Assembly: GCA_963974935.1 (NCBI GenBank)
Contig: CAXBEV010000004.1
Coordinates: forward strand, 124,001-188,000
DNA from: UBA4479 sp963974935
GTDB lineage: Bacteria > Pseudomonadota > Alphaproteobacteria > Rhodospirillales > Casp-alpha2
Direction: 5' to 3'
DNA length: 64,000 nucleotides
Part shown: positions 61,559-64,000 of the stretch, piece by piece
Position numbering within the stretch: the first letter of the stretch is position 1
Layout of the letters: each line of letters begins with the position of its first letter
Translations under genes and position numbers: made by a program
The notes under the pieces: generated by a model
Database searches by the model: none
The model's input: the letters and a program-made list of their open reading frames with translations, nothing else
What the model was told of the DNA's origin: nothing

Positions 61559-62814
61559 CCGTTTACCTCACCTTTGCGTGCCGCCAACCAGGGCTGGGGA
61601 TTAATCGGTTGGCCGTCGCGGCGCAGTTCGACATATAAAATAGGTTGGCCGTTTGCTGCATTGTCCATGACGCCGACGGGCTCACCCGCCAAAATTTGCT
61701 GACCTTGTTCCGCGTCTATCCGGGTCATCCCAGCAAGCAGTGTATGATATCCCTCGCCATGATCGATGATCAAGAGAAGCCCATAACCGCGGAATTTTCC
61801 TGCATAAACAACAGTACCATCATAGGTCGCGGTGACTTGGGCGCCGGGCGGCGCAGCCAAGGTCATACCTTTTCGCGCGAATCCCGCGTCCGTCTTTTCA
61901 CCGTAACGTCCCGTCAGCGTGCCGACCACCGGTTGCGTCAACGCACCTCTGGCCTTGCTGATCGGCCTGAGCGCGCGGCGCACCGTGTTGACGGCTGCGG
62001 TTGTGCGGGACGGCGCAGGTGCTGCGGCTTTAGCCCGCCTTTGCTCGCGCGCGATCCCTTTCAGGAGTTCTCGCAACGTCTTGGCTTGGCCGGCCAGCGC
62101 CTGCATGCGTTGCTCGGCCGCCACCGCTTCTTTATCGGCGCGACGCTTGAGGACTTTTTTCCGTGCCATCAACGCATCCAAACGCCGACGCTCGCGGTCC
62201 AACAGCGCTGATGTTTCGCTGAGCGCACGCTCACGTTCCTGTATCTCAGCCCGCGCTTTCACCAAAAAATTCAACTCATCGCGAAGCGTCGTCGCCTGCG
62301 CTTCGATGTGCGTCACAGCAGCCCGCAACAAAATTGCCGTCCGCACGGTATCTGCAGGCTTGGTCGGCTGCGCGATCAGGGCTTCCGGTGGGAATTGCGC
62401 GATCCGCTCCATTGCCGACAGCACACGGCCGAATTTGACGCGCCCGTCACGAAGCTCAGCGGTCTTACGGATTCGCAACCGCTCCAAAGCCTTAAGACGT
62501 GTACGGATTTCTGAAACCTGTTGTTCGTGACCTTGTACGGCGTGGGCGGCACTGATTAAATCGTTTTGCAGATTGGCAATATCGCGGGCCATAATTTCGG
62601 CCTTAGCGCGTGCCTGCTCGGCGGCAGATTTTTCCGCATCGATGCGCTGTTCAATCTTTTTGAGGTCTTCGCCGGTTGCTTTCCGCTCTTGCGCCAAAGC
62701 GGGATTTGCGGACATCAGGCCGCACACCACCAGCGCCACCCCGAACGTGCCGAGACGCCATATCAAATCCGTTGAGCTATTCCGCCGCGCGCGTATCAGC
62801 CGTGCTCTCCTCAA
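61555..62814 (-). CDS. envC: EnvC-like murein hydrolase activator
   Basis: Up to 419 residues. A signal peptide (about residues 20-42, LGTFGVALVVCGLMSANPALAQ) is followed by two coiled-coil regions (50-120 and 160-260) and a LytM/M23-like domain (about 300-410). In the LytM part the zinc ligands are missing (ARKGMTLAA, LAGM and PILYVELR replace the HxxxD and HxH motifs). So it is probably a non-catalytic activator of amidases. The start is uncertain: TTG 62814 overlaps gpmI, while TTG 62766 is also possible. Confidence 0.85.
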   Translation of the reverse strand: MRRARLIRARRNSSTDLIWRLGTFGVALVVCGLMSANPALAQERKATGEDLKKIEQRIDAEKSAAEQARAKAEIMARDIANLQNDLISAAHAVQGHEQQVSEIRTRLKALERLRIRKTAELRDGRVKFGRVLSAMERIAQFPPEALIAQPTKPADTVRTAILLRAAVTHIEAQATTLRDELNFLVKARAEIQERERALSETSALLDRERRRLDALMARKKVLKRRADKEAVAAEQRMQALAGQAKTLRELLKGIAREQRRAKAAAPAPSRTTAAVNTVRRALRPISKARGALTQPVVGTLTGRYGEKTDAGFARKGMTLAAPPGAQVTATYDGTVVYAGKFRGYGLLLIIDHGEGYHTLLAGMTRIDAEQGQQILAGEPVGVMDNAANGQPILYVELRRDGQPINPQPWLAARKGEVNG

Positions 62815-64000
62815 TCAAGCTATGACCGGTCATCTCGGCTGGTTGCGGCAAACCCAACAGCCGCAACAGCGTCGGTGCCACATCTGCCAGCCGGCCTGCA
62901 TTTAATCCCGCAACATAGGCCGGGGCATTGACCATAATAAACGGGACCGGGTTAAGGGTATGTTGCGTATGCGCACCGCCGTTTTCCGGATCGTCCATCT
63001 GCTCACAGTTGCCGTGGTCCGCCGTCACCAGCATCACGCCGCCCGCCTCGACGACAGCGTCCTGCAGACGCTTCAACGCGCCGTCTACAGTCTCCGCCGC
63101 CCTTACGGCTGCCGACAACACACCGGTGTGGCCAACCATATCGCCGTTGGCATAGTTGACGACAATCAAGTCAAATTTATGGCCAGTGATCGCGTCAACC
63201 AGATGATCCGTCACCTCGGGTGCCGACATTTCCGGCTGCAGGTCATAGGTTGCGACTTTCGGCGACGGCACGAGGATACGCTCTTCACCCTCAAACACCT
63301 GCTCGCGCCCGCCGTTCAAGAAGAACGTCACGTGCGCGTACTTCTCGGTTTCGGCAATTCGAAGCTGCGTCATCCCCGCTTCGGAAACAACCTGGCCCAA
63401 GATATTGGTAAGCTGACTCGGTGGGAAGATCGCAGTCATATAGTCGGCGTGCGCGCTTGAGTACTGGACCATCCCAAGCTGGGCCGCGAACTTGATAATT
63501 TTCGAACGCTCAAATCCATCAAACGCCGGATCACACAACGCCGATAGAATTTCCCGCGCCCGGTCGGCGCGGAAGTTCGCCATCAACACGCCGTCTCCGT
63601 CGTTCATACCGGCGTAGTCGCCGATCACGACCGGGAGAATGAATTCGTCTTTAACGTCATTGGCATAGGATGTCTGCACCGCCACTTCGGCACTATCGGC
63701 TTTGTCACCCACAGCAGACACCATACAGTCATAGGCTTTTCCGACCCGTTCCCAGCGATGATCGCGGTCCAACGCATAATAGCGCCCGACCACGGTGGCG
63801 ATCTGGCAATCTTGAAAGTTTGCGATATCGTCACCGAATTTCTGCAGGTAACGCGCCCCGTGTTCTGGCGGCGTGTCGCGGCCGTCCATGAACGCATGCA
63901 CGCGCACCGGAATACCTGCAGCACTCACCGCATCGGCCAAAGCCACCATGTGGTCTTGGTGCGAATGCACGCCGCCCGGCGACATCAAGCCCATCAAATG
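62777..64000 (-). CDS. gpmI: 2,3-bisphosphoglycerate-independent phosphoglycerate mutase, 3' part
   Basis: Partial: the last roughly 407 residues of a protein usually near 510, running off the right end. Visible parts are GVHSHQDHMVAL, GRDTPPEHGARYLQKF, VNYANGDMVGHTG, VTADHGNCEQMDDPENGGAHTQHTLNPVPFI, the metal ligand sites of the alkaline phosphatase-like fold. The catalytic Ser lies in the missing N-terminal part. It converts 3- to 2-phosphoglycerate in glycolysis. It overlaps the envC start by up to 38 bp. Confidence 0.95.
   Translation of the reverse strand, partial: HLMGLMSPGGVHSHQDHMVALADAVSAAGIPVRVHAFMDGRDTPPEHGARYLQKFGDDIANFQDCQIATVVGRYYALDRDHRWERVGKAYDCMVSAVGDKADSAEVAVQTSYANDVKDEFILPVVIGDYAGMNDGDGVLMANFRADRAREILSALCDPAFDGFERSKIIKFAAQLGMVQYSSAHADYMTAIFPPSQLTNILGQVVSEAGMTQLRIAETEKYAHVTFFLNGGREQVFEGEERILVPSPKVATYDLQPEMSAPEVTDHLVDAITGHKFDLIVVNYANGDMVGHTGVLSAAVRAAETVDGALKRLQDAVVEAGGVMLVTADHGNCEQMDDPENGGAHTQHTLNPVPFIMVNAPAYVAGLNAGRLADVAPTLLRLLGLPQPAEMTGHSLIEESTADTRAAE

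Noticed and set aside
1..64000. tRNA, rRNA, CRISPR arrays, insertion sequences and attachment sites
   Set aside because: Read for in gaps on both strands; no cloverleaf, spaced direct repeats, transposase or integrase was seen.

Overview
The window is a gene-dense chromosomal segment of a flagellated, respiring alphaproteobacterium. The best guess is the Rhodospirillales and relatives. That rests on a petABC bc1 operon, the DUF1285-NUDIX-DUF6111-CCA transferase run, a MoxR/DUF58/DUF4159 cluster, the uvrC-pgsA-molybdenum cofactor run and the gpmI-envC-ctpA-deacetylase-rppH run. Base composition is moderately GC-rich. I found no rRNA, tRNA, CRISPR array, transposase or integrase. Species cannot be named from sequence reading alone.

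Layout. 1-10.3 kb: stand-alone metabolic and regulatory genes (HAD hydrolase, Lrp regulator, DUF6356 protein, MFS transporter, a DacB-like lipoprotein, a NUDIX protein). It also holds a solitary flgG behind a textbook sigma-54 promoter, a dihydroxyphthalate decarboxylase-like protein, RidA, and a divergent LysR / azoR-pirin module. 10.3-17.1 kb (minus): MoxR ATPase, DUF58, BatA/DUF4159 and a large membrane protein in one tight operon. 17.1-20.9 kb (plus): DUF1285, CoA-type NUDIX, DUF6111, CCA transferase, SGNH hydrolase, DUF3253. 20.9-24.4 kb (minus): PilZ protein, PrpF-type isomerase, small membrane protein, hemF, trmL. 24.7-27.5 kb (plus): petABC closed by a strong terminator.

27.5-35.6 kb is mostly carbon and sulfur metabolism. 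It holds a small secreted protein, a cupin, a FucA-like class II aldolase carrying a Phd/YefM antitoxin-type N-terminus, a fumarase/aspartase-family lyase, a lone receiver-domain protein, DenD, a phytanoyl-CoA-type dioxygenase, and mtnA-mtnP with a dienelactone hydrolase. mtnP, mtnA and the aldolase together could form a DHAP shunt for methylthioadenosine, but this is inference.

35.7-38.9 kb is the most unusual part. An AT-richer two-gene cassette encodes a 760-residue lipoprotein ending in a trypsin-like protease domain, followed with overlapping stop and start codons by a TraT-like lipoprotein. 38.9-42.4 kb (minus) is a four-gene operon of gamma carbonic anhydrase, acyl-CoA ligase, a short citrate-synthase-like protein and a flavin reductase. 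Then come a cNMP-binding EAL protein and a peptide-type ABC importer with a GlxA-type regulator. 50.2-64 kb (minus) is housekeeping: moaE-moaD-moeA-mobB, pgsA, uvrC, folB, a FolM-like SDR, a Ca/Na exchanger, rppH, a divergent polysaccharide deacetylase, ctpA, envC and the 3' part of gpmI, which runs off the window.
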